The position numbers and the translations under genes were made by a program. The notes beneath the pieces were generated by a model. That model was not told where the DNA came from. It made no database searches and was given only the letters and a program-made list of their open reading frames with translations. Of a DNA stretch of 64,000 nt, positions 26,037 to 36,665 are shown one piece after another. How positions within the stretch are numbered: the first letter of the stretch is position 1; every line of letters begins with the position of its first letter. The DNA is from Chitinolyticbacter albus (GTDB lineage: Bacteria > Pseudomonadota > Gammaproteobacteria > Burkholderiales > Chitinibacteraceae): contig NZ_JANBVF010000017.1 of assembly GCF_024437655.1 (NCBI RefSeq), positions 106,852 to 170,851 on the forward strand, given 5' to 3'.

Positions 26037-26462
26037 ATGGCTATTGAACGCACGCTGTCGATCGTGAAACCCGATGCAGTTGCCAAGAATGTGATCGGCA
26101 AGATCTACGACCGTTTCGAATCGGCCGGCCTCAAGATCGTCGCCGCCAAGATGAAGCAACTGTCGCGTGCCGAAGCCGAAGGCTTCTACGCCGTGCACAA
26201 GGAGCGCCCGTTCTTCAATGATCTGGTCAGCTTCATGGTGTCCGGCCCGGTGGTGATCCAGGTGCTGGAAGGTGAAAATGCCGTGCTGAAAAACCGTGAG
26301 CTGATGGGCGCCACCGACCCGAAGAAGGCGGATGCCGGCACCATCCGTGCCGATTTCGCCGATTCGATCGATGCCAATGCCGTTCACGGTTCGGACAGTG
26401 CTGAAAACGCCGCAATCGAAGTAGCCTACTTCTTCGCGGCTTCGGAAGTTTGCGGCCGTTAA
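26037..26462 (+). CDS. ndk: Nucleoside diphosphate kinase
   Basis: This enzyme balances nucleoside triphosphate pools by moving phosphate from ATP through a phosphohistidine. The 141-residue protein has the standard start R-T-L-S-I-V-K-P-D and catalytic His117 in N-A-V-H-G-S-D. CTCTGGAG precedes the ATG. It heads the conserved run with rlmN, which starts 38 bp later, as in many betaproteobacteria. Confidence 0.98.
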   Translation: MAIERTLSIVKPDAVAKNVIGKIYDRFESAGLKIVAAKMKQLSRAEAEGFYAVHKERPFFNDLVSFMVSGPVVIQVLEGENAVLKNRELMGATDPKKADAGTIRADFADSIDANAVHGSDSAENAAIEVAYFFAASEVCGR

Positions 26463-26500
26463 GTCGTCAGCCCTTTTCGGGCTGACCGAGGAGTAAAGAG

Positions 26501-27622
26501 ATGTCTGTCAATCTGCTCGATTACGATGCCGATGGCCTCGCAGAGCTGATGGTCCGCTACGGCGAGAAGCCGTTCCGCGCCAAGCAACTGATGAAGTGGA
26601 TACACCAGCGGGGCGTGTCCGATTTCGAGCAGATGACGGACATCGCCAAGACCTTCCGCGGCAAACTGGCTGCGGATGCGCTGGTGAAGTCGCCGGACAT
26701 GCTGGCCGAGCACGTGGCCAGTGACGGCACGGTGAAATGGCTGCTCGACGTCGGTGTCGGCAATGGCATCGAAACGGTGTTCATTCCCGAGGACGATCGC
26801 GGCACGCTGTGCGTGTCGAGCCAGGTGGGGTGTGCGCTCGATTGCTCGTTCTGTTCGACCGCCAAGCAGGGCTTCAACCGCAACCTGTCGGTGGGCGAGA
26901 TCATCGGTCAGCTGTGGTGGGCCGAAAACCGGCTTTCCGCCGAGCAGGCCCGCATTGGCGCGCCGGCGCAGGAAGGGGGGCGCATTGTCTCCAACGTGGT
27001 GATGATGGGCATGGGCGAGCCGCTCGCCAATTTCGAAAACGTGGTCGCCGCCTTGCGGATGATGCTGGACGACAATGCCTACGGCCTGTCGCGCCGCCGC
27101 GTCACGCTGTCGACCTCGGGCCTGGTGCCCGCCATGGACCGCCTGCGCGACGCCTGTCCGGTGGCGCTGGCTGTCAGCCTGCACGCACCCAACGACGCCT
27201 TGCGCGACGAGATCGTGCCGATCAACAAGAAGTATCCGCTCAAGGAGCTGATGGCGGCGTGCAACCGTTATCTGGATAAGGCGCCTAGAGATTTCATCAC
27301 TTTCGAGTACGTGATGCTCGAAGGTATCAATGATCAACCCGAGCACGCGCGCCAATTGGCGGCGCTGATACGCGACGTGCCGTGCAAGATCAATCTGATT
27401 CCGTTCAACCCCTTTCCCAACTCGGGCTACAACCGTTCGTCGCGCGATGCTATTCTCGCCTTTCGCGACATCGTCGCCGAAGCCGGTTACATCATCACGG
27501 TGCGCAAAACGCGTGGTGACGATATCGATGCCGCATGTGGTCAGTTGGCCGGTCAGGTCAAGGACCGTACCAAGAGAACGCAGCGTGCGCCCGAGGCGCA
27601 GCCGATCACGTTCCATAGTTGA
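26501..27622 (+). CDS. rlmN: Dual-specificity 23S rRNA/tRNA adenine-C2 methyltransferase RlmN
   Basis: This radical-SAM enzyme methylates C2 of A2503 in 23S rRNA and of A37 in some tRNAs. The 373-residue protein has the cluster motif C-A-L-D-C-S-F-C (CxxxCxxC) near residues 112-119, preceded by the S-S-Q-V-G segment. M-G-M-G-E-P-L-x-N follows near 168-176, and the mechanistic cysteine lies in the C-terminal D-I-D-A-A-C-G-Q-L. An AGGAG sequence lies before the ATG. It is in the ndk-to-der run. Confidence 0.97.
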   Translation: MSVNLLDYDADGLAELMVRYGEKPFRAKQLMKWIHQRGVSDFEQMTDIAKTFRGKLAADALVKSPDMLAEHVASDGTVKWLLDVGVGNGIETVFIPEDDRGTLCVSSQVGCALDCSFCSTAKQGFNRNLSVGEIIGQLWWAENRLSAEQARIGAPAQEGGRIVSNVVMMGMGEPLANFENVVAALRMMLDDNAYGLSRRRVTLSTSGLVPAMDRLRDACPVALAVSLHAPNDALRDEIVPINKKYPLKELMAACNRYLDKAPRDFITFEYVMLEGINDQPEHARQLAALIRDVPCKINLIPFNPFPNSGYNRSSRDAILAFRDIVAEAGYIITVRKTRGDDIDAACGQLAGQVKDRTKRTQRAPEAQPITFHS

Positions 27623-27633
27623 AGGGGAAGGGC

Positions 27634-28383
27634 ATGCAGCAAGGTTTGATGGGATGGATGCGATTGATGGCATGTGCCTTGACCTTGCTAGCACTGGCTC
27701 CGGCCAAGGCCGAGCCGGGTGACCTGGCGTCGATCCGCACCCAGTTGGCGGTGGGTTATTTTCAGCGCGGCCAGTATGCCGTTGCGATCGACGAAGCAAA
27801 CAAGGCGCTGGCCGCAAACCCGAAGTTTGCTGCCGCCTACAATATTCTTGGCCTGATCCATGCGGAGCTGAAGGACACGCAGAAGGCACGGGATGCCTTT
27901 CTGAAAGCCTTGTCCCTGTCGCCGGACGATCCTGATATCAACCATAACTATGGGTGGTTTCTCTGCCAGCAGGGTCAGATGCAGGAGGGCATTGCCTTCT
28001 ATATGAATGCGCTGAAGAACCCGTTGTATGCCACGCCTGACAAGACCTTGGTGAACGCGGGCCAGTGCGCGATCAAGGCTGGAGAGGTCCAGACCGCGCA
28101 GGATTATTTCGAGCGTGCGATCAAGCGGCGCCCGGACAATATACTGGCCCACGTGCAATTGGCTGAACTCAGCATCAAGCTGGGTGACCCGGTCAATGCG
28201 AAGAAAAACTACCTCGACCTCCAAAAACGTTTGCCCGAAAGCGCCGAGCTGTTGTGGCTGGGTGTGCGTATCGAACGCCTGGCCGGCAATCGTGAGGGCG
28301 AGGCGAGGCTCGCAGCGCAACTGAAGAGCCGCTTCCCGGATTCGCTGGAAACCACCAAACTGCTGACCGGAAAATACGACTGA
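27634..28383 (+). CDS. pilF: Type IV pilus biogenesis/stability protein PilF (PilW)
   Basis: This 249-residue protein with tetratricopeptide repeats helps assemble or localise the PilQ secretin. It has a hydrophobic signal segment (about residues 6-25, ending A-P-A-K-A). There is no clear lipobox cysteine at its end, although pilotins of this family are often lipoproteins. Three to five TPR units follow (Y-F-Q-R-G-Q-Y-A-V-A, Y-N-I-L-G-L-I-H-A-E, N-Y-G-W-F-L-C-Q-Q-G). The ATG at 27634 follows AAGGGGAAGGG; a TTG at 27619 overlaps rlmN. Its place between rlmN and rodZ is conserved. Confidence 0.88.
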   Translation: MQQGLMGWMRLMACALTLLALAPAKAEPGDLASIRTQLAVGYFQRGQYAVAIDEANKALAANPKFAAAYNILGLIHAELKDTQKARDAFLKALSLSPDDPDINHNYGWFLCQQGQMQEGIAFYMNALKNPLYATPDKTLVNAGQCAIKAGEVQTAQDYFERAIKRRPDNILAHVQLAELSIKLGDPVNAKKNYLDLQKRLPESAELLWLGVRIERLAGNREGEARLAAQLKSRFPDSLETTKLLTGKYD

Positions 28384-28413
28384 TCGTCGTGTGCAGGTGA
28401 TAGAGAAAACACA

Positions 28414-29295
28414 ATGAGCGAGCATTTCGAATCGACGCCCGCCCCCTTGCCTGTGCCCCCGCAAAGCGTGGGTGCACGTCTGCGTGCACGACGCGAGGCA
28501 CTAGGTTTGACGGTCGAACAGGCCGGCGCCCAGCTCAAGCTGGGTAAGAAGCAGATCGATGCCATCGAGATCGACCATTTCGAAAGCCTGCCGGGCAATA
28601 CCTTCGCGCGCGGCTTTGTCCGCAACTATGCGAAGTTGCTCGGTCTCGATGCCGCGCCCTTGCTGGCCGATCTGGAGCGCTTGCTGCCCAAGGAGCGGCT
28701 GCAGTCCGCCTTGCCTGCCGTGAAGGAGGAGCTGGGCTTCAATCTGGCGGGTGGCTCGGCCTCGGGCTCCGGTGGCGGTATGGCCGGCGTGCTGGTTGGC
28801 GTGGCGACTTTCGCGGCCGTGGTCGGCGGTGTCTGGTGGTATCTGCAGCTGCCGGTGAGCCCGCAGCTCGATGTCGTTCCCAATCAGGTGATCGAGATGC
28901 CGGCGCCGGTTGCGCCGATTGCCAACGTGGCGTCGTCCCTGGCCGCCAGCGTGGTGGCGAGTGCGCCCGTCGCAGTCGTCGCCAGTGTCGCCGATGACAG
29001 GCTGTCGCCAACGCCAACGCCAACGCCAACGCCAACGCTAACGCCGGTCAGCGTGGGCACCGACGAGCTACGCTTTGTCGCTCAGGGTGAAACCTGGGTG
29101 CAGGTGCACGACGCCGCTGGCCAGCGGATATTGTCCGAAGTGATCCCGGCGGGCGGCGAGCGCACGGTATCGGGCAAGCGCCCGTTCACCATCAAGATCG
29201 GCAATGCGCCGCAAACCCGGCTGTTCCTCAAGGGGCAGCCCGTTGATCTGGCGCAGTACACCAACGTCAACGTTGCCACATTCGAGTTGAAGTAG
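28414..29295 (+). CDS. rodZ: Cytoskeletal protein RodZ
   Basis: RodZ links MreB to the cell envelope and sets rod shape. The 293-residue protein has a cytoplasmic Xre-like helix-turn-helix (about residues 15-85; L-R-A-R-R-E-A-L-G-L-T-V-E-Q-A), one membrane helix (about 125-147), a Pro/Ala/Val/Thr linker and a C-terminal DUF4115 beta domain (about 210-290; T-W-V-Q-V-H-D-A). The linker includes a (Pro-Thr)n run encoded by a hexanucleotide repeat near 29007-29046. ispG starts 6 bp later. Confidence 0.92.
   Translation: MSEHFESTPAPLPVPPQSVGARLRARREALGLTVEQAGAQLKLGKKQIDAIEIDHFESLPGNTFARGFVRNYAKLLGLDAAPLLADLERLLPKERLQSALPAVKEELGFNLAGGSASGSGGGMAGVLVGVATFAAVVGGVWWYLQLPVSPQLDVVPNQVIEMPAPVAPIANVASSLAASVVASAPVAVVASVADDRLSPTPTPTPTPTLTPVSVGTDELRFVAQGETWVQVHDAAGQRILSEVIPAGGERTVSGKRPFTIKIGNAPQTRLFLKGQPVDLAQYTNVNVATFELK
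29007..29046 (+). repeat. In-frame hexanucleotide repeat in rodZ
   Basis: Four to five tandem ACGCCA units encode alternating Thr-Pro in the RodZ linker. Unit gain or loss keeps the frame and would only change linker length. Confidence 0.75.
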
Positions 29296-29301
29296 AGCAC
29301 C

Positions 29302-30579
29302 ATGAGCGAAGCAAACGCGCGTCGTGCGACGCGACAGGTCCAGGTCGGGCATGTCTGGGTCGGCAGCGACCATCCCATCGTCGTGCAATCGATGACCAAT
29401 ACCGACACTGCCGATGCCGAGGGTACGGCTCGCCAGGTGTTCGAGCTGTGGCGTGCCGGCTCCGAGATGGTGCGCATCACCGTCAACAGCGCCGAAGCCG
29501 CAGCCCAGGTTGCCACCATCAAGACCAAGCTGGAGCACTGGGGCTGTCAAGTGCCGCTGGTGGGGGATTTCCACTTCAACGGCGATCGGCTGCTGCGCGA
29601 TTATCCCGATTGCGCCGAGGCGCTGGCCAAGTACCGGATCAATCCGGGCAATGTGGGCAAGGGCAGCAAGCGCGACGAGAAGTTCGCGTTCATGATCGAA
29701 ACCGCGATCAAGTACGACAAACCGGTGCGCATCGGCGTGAACTGGGGCTCGCTCGACCAGGCGATGGCAACGAAGCTGATGGACGAAAACGCCCAACTGG
29801 CCCAACCGCTACCGGTCGATGCGGTGATGCGCGAAGCGCTGATCCGCTCTGCGCTCGATTCGGCCCAGCAGGCGATCGGCTGGGGCATGAGCCCGGACAA
29901 GATCATCCTGTCGTGCAAGGTGTCGCTGGTGCAGGATCTGATTGCCGTCTACCGCGATCTGGGCGATCGCTGTGATTTCCCGCTGCATCTGGGGCTGACC
30001 GAGGCTGGCATGGGCTCCAAGGGCATTGTCGCCTCCAGCGCCGCGCTCGGCGTGCTGCTGCAGGAAGGCATCGGTGACACCATCCGCATTTCGCTGACCC
30101 CGGAGCCGGGCGGTGATCGCTGCAAGGAAGTGGTGGTGGCGCAGGAGCTGCTGCAAACCATGGGCCTGCGCAGCTTCACGCCGATGGTCGTTGCCTGCCC
30201 AGGCTGTGGCCGCACCACGTCGACCGTGTTCCAGGAATTGGCGCGCGACATCCAGGATTTCCTGCGGCAAAAGATGCCGATCTGGCGTGAGCAGTATCCG
30301 GGCGTCGAGGAAATGAAGGTGGCGGTGATGGGCTGTGTGGTGAACGGCCCCGGCGAATCCAAGCTCGCCGACATCGGCATCTCGCTGCCCGGCACTGGTG
30401 AAGTGCCGGTCTGCCCGGTCTACGTCGACGGCAGGAAGGACGTGACGCTCAAGGGCGAGCGCGTCGCCGCGGAATTCCAGGCCATCGTCGAGCATTACGT
30501 ACAGACCCGCTATGGCGAGGGTGGCGAGAAGCGCCGCGAGGGCGCCGCTGCCAAGACCATCCCGCTGCAACCGGTGTAA
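29302..30579 (+). CDS. ispG: 4-hydroxy-3-methylbut-2-enyl diphosphate synthase (flavodoxin)
   Basis: This is the penultimate enzyme of the MEP isoprenoid pathway, turning MEcPP into HMBPP with a [4Fe-4S] cluster. The 425-residue protein has the TIM-barrel start [22 protein letters not shown]. The cluster ligands are in the C-terminal domain: C-P-G-C-G-R-T near residues 296-302 and G-C-V-V-N-G-P-G-E near 343-351. Like other proteobacterial proteins it lacks the extra middle domain of plants. Confidence 0.97.
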   Translation: MSEANARRATRQVQVGHVWVGSDHPIVVQSMTNTDTADAEGTARQVFELWRAGSEMVRITVNSAEAAAQVATIKTKLEHWGCQVPLVGDFHFNGDRLLRDYPDCAEALAKYRINPGNVGKGSKRDEKFAFMIETAIKYDKPVRIGVNWGSLDQAMATKLMDENAQLAQPLPVDAVMREALIRSALDSAQQAIGWGMSPDKIILSCKVSLVQDLIAVYRDLGDRCDFPLHLGLTEAGMGSKGIVASSAALGVLLQEGIGDTIRISLTPEPGGDRCKEVVVAQELLQTMGLRSFTPMVVACPGCGRTTSTVFQELARDIQDFLRQKMPIWREQYPGVEEMKVAVMGCVVNGPGESKLADIGISLPGTGEVPVCPVYVDGRKDVTLKGERVAAEFQAIVEHYVQTRYGEGGEKRREGAAAKTIPLQPV

Positions 30580-30638
30580 TCCGCGCAGGAGCGGCGCACC
30601 GCTCCGCGCCTCATCTTTTCCTTCTCCGAACCGACTCC

Positions 30639-31925
30639 ATGAGCAAAACCATACAAGGCATCCGCGGCATGAACGACGCGCTGCCGATCGCGACCAAGGA
30701 TGCGCCGCTGCCTAGTACCGCGTGGCTGTATTTCGATGGCGTGGTCCGCGACTGGCTCGCCGCCTATGGCTACAACCAGATCCGCACTCCCATCGTCGAA
30801 TCGACCGCGCTGTTCGTGCGCGGCGTGGGCGAGCATACCGACATCGTCGAGAAGGAAATGTACGCTTTCGAGGACAGTCTCAACGGCGAGCAGCTGGTGC
30901 TGCGCCCCGAAGGCACTGCCGGTTGCGTGCGTGCCTGTATCGAGCATGGCCTGTTGTACAACCAGACGCAGCGGCTGTGGTACACCGGACCGATGTTCCG
31001 CCACGAGCGCCCGCAGAAGGGGCGTTATCGCCAGTTCCATCAGGTGGGCGTCGAGGCTTTCGGTTTCGAGACACCCGATGCCGATGCCGAGATGATCGTG
31101 ATGCTGGCCGACCTGTGGCAGCGGTTGGGCCTCACCGATCTGGCGCTCGAGCTCAATACGCTGGGCGACGCTGCCGAGCGCGCGGCGCATCGCGAGGCGC
31201 TGATCGCCTACCTGGAGCAGCACGCCGACATCCTCGACGAGGATGGCAAGCGCCGGCTCTACACCAACCCCTTGCGTGTGCTCGATACCAAGAATCCGGC
31301 GCTGCAGGTCATGGCCGAAGGCGCCCCCAAGCTGGCCGACTTCCTTGGCGAGGCATCGCGTGCGCATTTCGACGGCGTGAAGGCGTACCTCGATAGCGTC
31401 GGCATCACCTACAGCATCAATCATCGGCTGGTGCGCGGGCTCGATTATTACAACCGCACCGTGTTCGAGTGGACCACGACCAAGCTGGGTGCCCAGGCCA
31501 CGGTGGCCGCCGGCGGCCGCTACGATGGTCTGGTCGAGCAGCTGGGCGGCAAGCCGTGCCCCGGCGTCGGTTTCGCCATCGGCATCGAGCGGTTGATCCT
31601 GCTGCTGGAGGCCGAAGGCGTTGCCATGCCGGCCGATGCGCCCGATGCCTACCTGGTGCACCAGGGCGAGGCGGCCGATCGCGCGGCCTTCGCGTTGGCG
31701 CGCCAGCTGCGCGCTGCGGGGCTGAAAGTGGTGCTGCATGCCGGTGGTGGCAGCTTCAAATCCCAGTTCAAGAAGGCCGATGCCAGCGGCGCCCGTTTTG
31801 CCGTGGTGATCGGTGACGCCGAGGTCGAAGCCAGGACCGCCAACCTCAAGCGTTTGGTGGGCGAGGGCGGTGGCGAGCAAATCACCGTGCCGCTGGCTGA
31901 GCTCGCCGCGCGAATTCGGGCATAA
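30639..31925 (+). CDS. hisS: Histidyl-tRNA synthetase
   Basis: This class II aminoacyl-tRNA synthetase has 428 residues. It starts Q-G-I-R-G-M-N-D and shows motif 2 ([17 protein letters not shown]), the histidine-specific [15 protein letters not shown], motif 3 (G-F-A-I-G-I-E-R), and a C-terminal anticodon-binding domain (about 330-425). It lies in the conserved run after ispG. The related catalytic-like subunit hisZ is encoded at 38942. Confidence 0.98.
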   Translation: MSKTIQGIRGMNDALPIATKDAPLPSTAWLYFDGVVRDWLAAYGYNQIRTPIVESTALFVRGVGEHTDIVEKEMYAFEDSLNGEQLVLRPEGTAGCVRACIEHGLLYNQTQRLWYTGPMFRHERPQKGRYRQFHQVGVEAFGFETPDADAEMIVMLADLWQRLGLTDLALELNTLGDAAERAAHREALIAYLEQHADILDEDGKRRLYTNPLRVLDTKNPALQVMAEGAPKLADFLGEASRAHFDGVKAYLDSVGITYSINHRLVRGLDYYNRTVFEWTTTKLGAQATVAAGGRYDGLVEQLGGKPCPGVGFAIGIERLILLLEAEGVAMPADAPDAYLVHQGEAADRAAFALARQLRAAGLKVVLHAGGGSFKSQFKKADASGARFAVVIGDAEVEARTANLKRLVGEGGGEQITVPLAELAARIRA

Positions 31926-31971
31926 TCGCTACTTTCTTCTATCCCTTGACTGTTAGATAACGGACAACAAG

Positions 31972-32598
31972 ATGGCATTCGACCTTCAGGAACAGGAACA
32001 GATCGCCGAGTTCAAAGCTTGGTGGCACAGCTGGGGCAAGTATCTGGCGTTAGCAGTGGCCGCCGGCCTGATCGGCTTTGCCGGCTGGCAGGGCTGGAAG
32101 CATTACCAGCAGGGCCAGGCTGCGGCTGCGGCCGAAATCTATAGCCGGGTCGAAGGTCTGCAGGGCGATGCGGCCAAGGTCCGCGCCGAGGCGGATGCGC
32201 TCAAGCGCGACTATGCCGCTACCGCCTACGCACCGCGCGCCGCGTTGTTCGCCGCCAAGGCGAGCTTTGACGCAGGCGACCTGAAGAATGCCGAATCGCA
32301 GCTGAACTGGGCGATTGCCAATGCCAAGGAAACCGATCTGCGCGATGCAGCCCGGCTGCGCCTGGCCGCGGTCCAGCTCGATCAGAAGCAGATCGACGCC
32401 GCGCTGAAGACACTGGCCGCTGCCGAGGGTGAGGGCTTTGCCGGTCTGATCCAGGAATTGCGCGGCGACGCACTCGTCGAGAAGGGCGATACCAAGGGCG
32501 CCGTCGATGCCTATACCGCCGCGCTGGCCAAGCTGCCCAAGGACGCGCCCAACGTGCAATTCGTGCAAGTGAAACTCGATGCACTCGGAAAGGTTTGA
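31972..32598 (+). CDS. yfgM: YfgM-family tetratricopeptide membrane protein
   Basis: This 208-residue inner-membrane protein has a cytoplasmic N terminus (F-D-L-Q-E-Q-E-Q-I-A-E-F-K-A-W-W), one membrane helix (about 21-40) and a periplasmic TPR-like helical domain. In E. coli YfgM works with the periplasmic chaperone PpiD near SecYEG and affects RcsB stability. Its place between hisS and bamB is conserved. bamB starts one base after its stop. Confidence 0.9.
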   Translation: MAFDLQEQEQIAEFKAWWHSWGKYLALAVAAGLIGFAGWQGWKHYQQGQAAAAAEIYSRVEGLQGDAAKVRAEADALKRDYAATAYAPRAALFAAKASFDAGDLKNAESQLNWAIANAKETDLRDAARLRLAAVQLDQKQIDAALKTLAAAEGEGFAGLIQELRGDALVEKGDTKGAVDAYTAALAKLPKDAPNVQFVQVKLDALGKV

Positions 32599-32599
32599 T

Positions 32600-33745
32600 A
32601 TGCAGCTGAAGTATGCGCGCTGGACCTTGCGTGGCGTCGCCATCGCGGCGCCGTTGTGGTTGGCCGCCTGCGGCGCGACCAGCAATCTGCCGGAGCCATC
32701 GCCGCGCCCGACCGTGGCCGATCAGGTGGGCGCCCATGTGTCATGGCGTGCCGATGCGGGGAGCAAGACCGATTTCCGTTTCCTGCCGGCGCAGGCGGGC
32801 GATCGCCTGGTGGTTGCCGGTGCACCTGACCAGCTGTCCGCAGTCGACCTCGCCACCGGCGCACGCCGCTGGCAGGTCGAACTCGATGGCGAAGTCGCCG
32901 GGGGCGTGGGTGCCGGCGATGGTACGGTCGCTGTTGGCACGCTCAAGGGCAAGGTCCACGCTTTTGATTACGACGGCAAGCCGTTGTGGCAGGCGCAGGC
33001 ATCGACCGAGGTGATTGCACCGCCGCTGGTCTCCGGCAGCATTGTGGCTGTGCGGACCGCCGATGGCCGCATCACCGGCTATTCCGCTGCAGACGGCACG
33101 CGCAAGTGGCAGTTCCAGCGCCAGATGCCGTCGCTGATCCTGCGTAATTTCGCCCCCATGGTCGCCGAGCGCGGCGTGTTGTTCGCCGGCCTTGCTGGTG
33201 GGCGCATGGTGGCGTTGCGCCTGTCCGATGGTACGACGCTGTGGGACGCACCGGTGGCGCAGCCGCGTGGCGCGACCGAGCTTGAACGCGTCGCCGACAT
33301 CGTGTCGCCGCCGGTGGTCAGCGGCAATCTGGTGTGCGCCGTCGCCTATCAGGGCCGCGTTGCCTGCCTGAATGCCGGCAACGGCTCGCCAGCCTGGTCG
33401 CGCGAGGCATCTAGCGCATCCGGGATCGCCGTCGACGACAAGCAGGTCTATCTTGTTGATGACCTCGGCAACGTCAGCGCGCTTGATCGCGCCAGCGGGC
33501 GCAGCATGTGGCGCCAGGACAAGTTGTCCGCTCGCCGCGTCAGCGCGCCGGTACGCCTCGGCAATGTCGTTGCGGTCGGTGATTATGAAGGCTATGTCCA
33601 TTTCCTTTCGGTCGATGACGGCAGCTTCGTCGGCCAAGTTTCAACTGACGGCAGCCGCATCGCCGCGGTCCCGCAACGCTTTGACGAGCGTGCCATTGTT
33701 CAAACCCAGTCCGGCGGCGTGTTCGCGCTCGGACTCAAGCAGTAA
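32600..33745 (+). CDS. bamB: Outer-membrane assembly lipoprotein BamB
   Basis: This lipoprotein scaffold of the BAM complex aids insertion of beta-barrel proteins in the outer membrane. The 381-residue product has a lipobox L-A-A-C with Cys24 and an eight-bladed propeller of repeated G-x-x-x-W motifs (T-G-A-R-R-W-Q-V, D-G-T-R-K-W-Q-F, N-G-S-P-A-W-S-R, S-G-R-S-M-W-R-Q). I chose the ATG at 32600, one base after the yfgM stop. der follows after 10 bp. Confidence 0.94.
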   Translation: MQLKYARWTLRGVAIAAPLWLAACGATSNLPEPSPRPTVADQVGAHVSWRADAGSKTDFRFLPAQAGDRLVVAGAPDQLSAVDLATGARRWQVELDGEVAGGVGAGDGTVAVGTLKGKVHAFDYDGKPLWQAQASTEVIAPPLVSGSIVAVRTADGRITGYSAADGTRKWQFQRQMPSLILRNFAPMVAERGVLFAGLAGGRMVALRLSDGTTLWDAPVAQPRGATELERVADIVSPPVVSGNLVCAVAYQGRVACLNAGNGSPAWSREASSASGIAVDDKQVYLVDDLGNVSALDRASGRSMWRQDKLSARRVSAPVRLGNVVAVGDYEGYVHFLSVDDGSFVGQVSTDGSRIAAVPQRFDERAIVQTQSGGVFALGLKQ

Positions 33746-33755
33746 GAAGTAATCA

Positions 33756-35126
33756 ATGAAACCGACTATCGCACTCGTCGGCCGGCCCAATGTCGGCAAG
33801 TCGACGTTGTTCAACCGGCTGACCAAGACCCGCGACGCCCTCGTCGCCGACCAGCCGGGGCTGACGCGTGACCGCCACTACGGCCACGGCAAGGTCGGGG
33901 AAAAACCGTACTTCGTCGTCGATACCGGTGGCTTCGAGCCGGTGGTCGACGAAGGCATCATGTTCGAGATGGCCCGCCAGACGCTTCAGGCGGTCGATGA
34001 GGCCGATGCCATCGTCTTCATCGTCGATGGCCGGGTCGGCATCACGCCGCAGGACAAGATCATTGCCCAGCGCCTGCGCCAGACCGATCGCCCGGTGTGG
34101 GTGGCGGTCAACAAGGTCGAAGGCATGAATCGCGGTGTGGTCACCGCCGATTTCTTCGAGCTGGGCCTGGGCGATCCGGTGGCGGTTTCCGCCAGCCACG
34201 GCGAGGGCGTGCGTGATCTGATCAACGAAGTGCTCGAGCGCTTCGAAGTGCCGGTCGAAGAGGAAGAGGCCAGCCATCCCAAGTTCGCCATTGTCGGCCG
34301 CCCCAACGTCGGCAAGAGCACGCTGGTGAATGCGGTGCTGGGCGAGGAGCGCGTGATCGCGTTCGATCAACCGGGTACCACGCGTGATTCGGTCTATATC
34401 GACTTCGAGCGCGGCGAGCAGCAATACACCATCATCGATACCGCCGGCGTGCGCCGGCGCGGCAAGGTCACCGAGATGATCGAGAAATTCTCCGTGATCA
34501 AGACCATGCAGGCGATCGAGGATGCCAACGTCGCCGTGCTGGTGCTCGATGCGATGCAGGAAGTGTCGGACCAGGACGCCAAGGTGGCCAGCTTTGTGCT
34601 GGAGACTGGCCGTGCGCTGGTGGTGGCGGTGAACAAGTGGGAAGCGGCCGACGCCGAACAGCGCGATCGCATCAAGCGTGAAATTTCACGCAAGCTGGGC
34701 TTTCTTGAATTTGCCCGATTCCACTATATCTCTGCATTGGCAGGGCAGGGTGTGGGCGATCTGTTCAAATCGATCGACGCGGCCTACCACGCGGCCATGA
34801 TCAAGATCCCGACGCCCAAGCTTACGCGGGCGTTGCAAGTGGCGATCGAACGTCAGCAACCGCCGCTTTCCGGCAAGATTCGTCCCAAGATGCGTTATGC
34901 GCACCAGGGGGGGAGCAACCCGCCAGTGATCGTGATCCATGGCAATGCGCTGGAACAGGTGCCGGCCTCGTATTGGCGCTACCTCGAGCATTGCTTTATG
35001 AAGACGTTCAAGCTGCAGGGCACACCGCTGCAGGTGCAATTCAAACGGGGTGAAAACCCCTACGACACGCAGGACAAGCCGCGCGCCAAGCCCAATCCGC
35101 GCAGCAAGATGCGTGGCCGAGAGTGA
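33756..35126 (+). CDS. der: Ribosome biogenesis GTPase Der (EngA)
   Basis: This 456-residue protein has the unique tandem GTPase layout needed for 50S subunit maturation. G domain 1 has G-R-P-N-V-G-K-S-T near residues 9-17 and D-T-G-G-F. G domain 2 has the same motif near 184-192 and [11 protein letters not shown]-like C-terminal domain (about 355-440) is followed by a basic tail. It ends the ndk-to-der run. Confidence 0.98.
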   Translation: MKPTIALVGRPNVGKSTLFNRLTKTRDALVADQPGLTRDRHYGHGKVGEKPYFVVDTGGFEPVVDEGIMFEMARQTLQAVDEADAIVFIVDGRVGITPQDKIIAQRLRQTDRPVWVAVNKVEGMNRGVVTADFFELGLGDPVAVSASHGEGVRDLINEVLERFEVPVEEEEASHPKFAIVGRPNVGKSTLVNAVLGEERVIAFDQPGTTRDSVYIDFERGEQQYTIIDTAGVRRRGKVTEMIEKFSVIKTMQAIEDANVAVLVLDAMQEVSDQDAKVASFVLETGRALVVAVNKWEAADAEQRDRIKREISRKLGFLEFARFHYISALAGQGVGDLFKSIDAAYHAAMIKIPTPKLTRALQVAIERQQPPLSGKIRPKMRYAHQGGSNPPVIVIHGNALEQVPASYWRYLEHCFMKTFKLQGTPLQVQFKRGENPYDTQDKPRAKPNPRSKMRGRE

Positions 35127-35226
35127 TGATAGGTGGCTGGCGGCATTTATACTAACAGCGTAAGATGCCGTACAAAGCTCGATAAGATTGGTTTCACATA
35201 TAACAAACGCATCGGAGAACAAGACA

Positions 35227-35484
35227 ATGAGCGCCAAGGGGCAAATGCTGCAAGACCCGTTCCTCAACATCCTGCGCAAAGAGCACGTTCCGGTCTATAT
35301 CTACCTCGTCAACGGCATCAAGCTGCAAGGTCAGATCGAATCGTTCGACCAGTACGTGGTGCTGCTGCGCAACAATGTGACGCAAATGGTGTACAAGCAC
35401 GCGATTTCCACCGTCGTGCCGTCGCGTCCGGTCTCGATCCCGCACGAAGCGCCGCCGGCTGCAACGCCAGCCGCCGAAGCCTGA
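35227..35484 (+). CDS. hfq: RNA chaperone Hfq
   Basis: This Sm-like hexameric protein pairs small RNAs with target mRNAs. The 85-residue product starts [13 protein letters not shown] and has Sm1 ([10 protein letters not shown]) and Sm2 ([10 protein letters not shown]) with the distal-face residues. The tail is short and Pro/Ala-rich. I chose the start at 35227 by homology; CGGAG lies upstream. The 100 bp upstream contain TATACT (35148-35153) and TATAAC (35199-35204) as possible -10 boxes, neither with a good -35. A terminator hairpin separates it from hflX. Confidence 0.98.
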   Translation: MSAKGQMLQDPFLNILRKEHVPVYIYLVNGIKLQGQIESFDQYVVLLRNNVTQMVYKHAISTVVPSRPVSIPHEAPPAATPAAEA

Positions 35485-35503
35485 TCGATCCATGATCCAA
35501 CAG

Positions 35504-35530
35504 GCCCCGGGAGTCATTCCGGGGCTTTGT
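35504..35530 (+). terminator. Terminator between hfq and hflX
   Basis: GCCCCGG (35504-35510) pairs with CCGGGGC (35519-35525), followed by TTTGT. Partial read-through into hflX is likely, as hfq-hflX cotranscription is common. Confidence 0.7.
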
Positions 35531-35552
35531 CTATTTCGAGTATCGCCAATTC

Positions 35553-36665
35553 ATGTTTGAACGTCATCAGGGCGGCGACACCGCCGTACTGGTCTGCCTC
35601 GATTTCGGCGAACCCGACTACCGGGACGGCGTCGAGGAATTCGTGCAACTGGTCGAATCGGCTGGCGTGAAGGCGCTGGTCGTGATCGAAGGCAAGCGCA
35701 GCCGGCCCGATCCCGCCTATTTTGCCGGCAGCGGCAAGGCCGAAGAGATCGCCGAGACGGTGCGTGCCCACCAAGCCGAACTCGTCATCTTCAACCACCA
35801 GCTGTCGCCGGCGCAGGAGCGCAACCTGGAGCGCAAGGTCGAGTGCCGGGTGATCGATCGCACCACGCTGATCCTCGACATCTTCGCCCAGCGCGCACGC
35901 ACCGCCGAGGGCAAGCTGCAGGTGGAATTGGCGCAGCTTGCGCACATCCAGACCCGATTGATTCGCGGCTGGACCCACCTGGAACGGCAGAAAGGCGGTA
36001 TCGGCCTGCGCGGTCCCGGCGAAACGCAGCTCGAAACCGACCGCCGCCTGATCGGCGAACGGGTGAAGCGGCTCAAGGGGCAGCTTGCCACCGTGCAGAA
36101 ACAGCGCGCCACGCAACGTCGCGCCCGCGAGCGCAGCCACTTGTTCACCGTCTCCATCGTCGGCTATACCAATGCGGGCAAGTCGACGCTGTTCAATGCA
36201 TTGACCAAGGCTCGCGCCTACACGGCCGACCAGTTGTTCGCCACGCTTGATACCACCAGTCGCAAGTTGTTTCTCGATCCCGAGCACTCGGTAGTCATTT
36301 CCGATACCGTGGGTTTCATCCGCGCGCTGCCGCACACGCTGGTTGCCGCGTTTCGCGCTACGCTGGAGGAAACCATCCATGCCGACCTGCTGCTGCACGT
36401 GGTCGATGTGAACCATCCGCTACGCGAGATGCAGGTCGACGAGGTGAACAAGGTGCTGCTTGAGATCGGTGCGGAACGGATCCCGCAACTGATGGTCTGG
36501 AACAAGATCGACCTGAAAGACCTTACACCCGACGTGGAGCGTGACGAGTATGGTAAGATTCGCGCCGTTCGCGTCAGTGCCATCAACGGGGCAGGGCTGG
36601 ATCTGCTGCGTAGCGCAGTGGTCGAGGCTATGAGCCTACCCATCGAGGAAAACACCAGTACATGA
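35553..36665 (+). CDS. hflX: Ribosome-associated GTPase HflX
   Basis: HflX splits stalled or stressed ribosomes. The 370-residue protein has the N-terminal HflX domain with the glycine-rich G-G-I-G-L-R-G-P-G-E-T-Q-L-E segment (about 148-161). The G domain follows: G-Y-T-N-A-G-K-S-T near 206-214, D-T-V-G-F near 251-255 and N-K-I-D near 318-321. It overlaps hflK by 4 bp (ATGA). The hfq-hflX-hflK-hflC order is conserved. Confidence 0.97.
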   Translation: MFERHQGGDTAVLVCLDFGEPDYRDGVEEFVQLVESAGVKALVVIEGKRSRPDPAYFAGSGKAEEIAETVRAHQAELVIFNHQLSPAQERNLERKVECRVIDRTTLILDIFAQRARTAEGKLQVELAQLAHIQTRLIRGWTHLERQKGGIGLRGPGETQLETDRRLIGERVKRLKGQLATVQKQRATQRRARERSHLFTVSIVGYTNAGKSTLFNALTKARAYTADQLFATLDTTSRKLFLDPEHSVVISDTVGFIRALPHTLVAAFRATLEETIHADLLLHVVDVNHPLREMQVDEVNKVLLEIGAERIPQLMVWNKIDLKDLTPDVERDEYGKIRAVRVSAINGAGLDLLRSAVVEAMSLPIEENTST

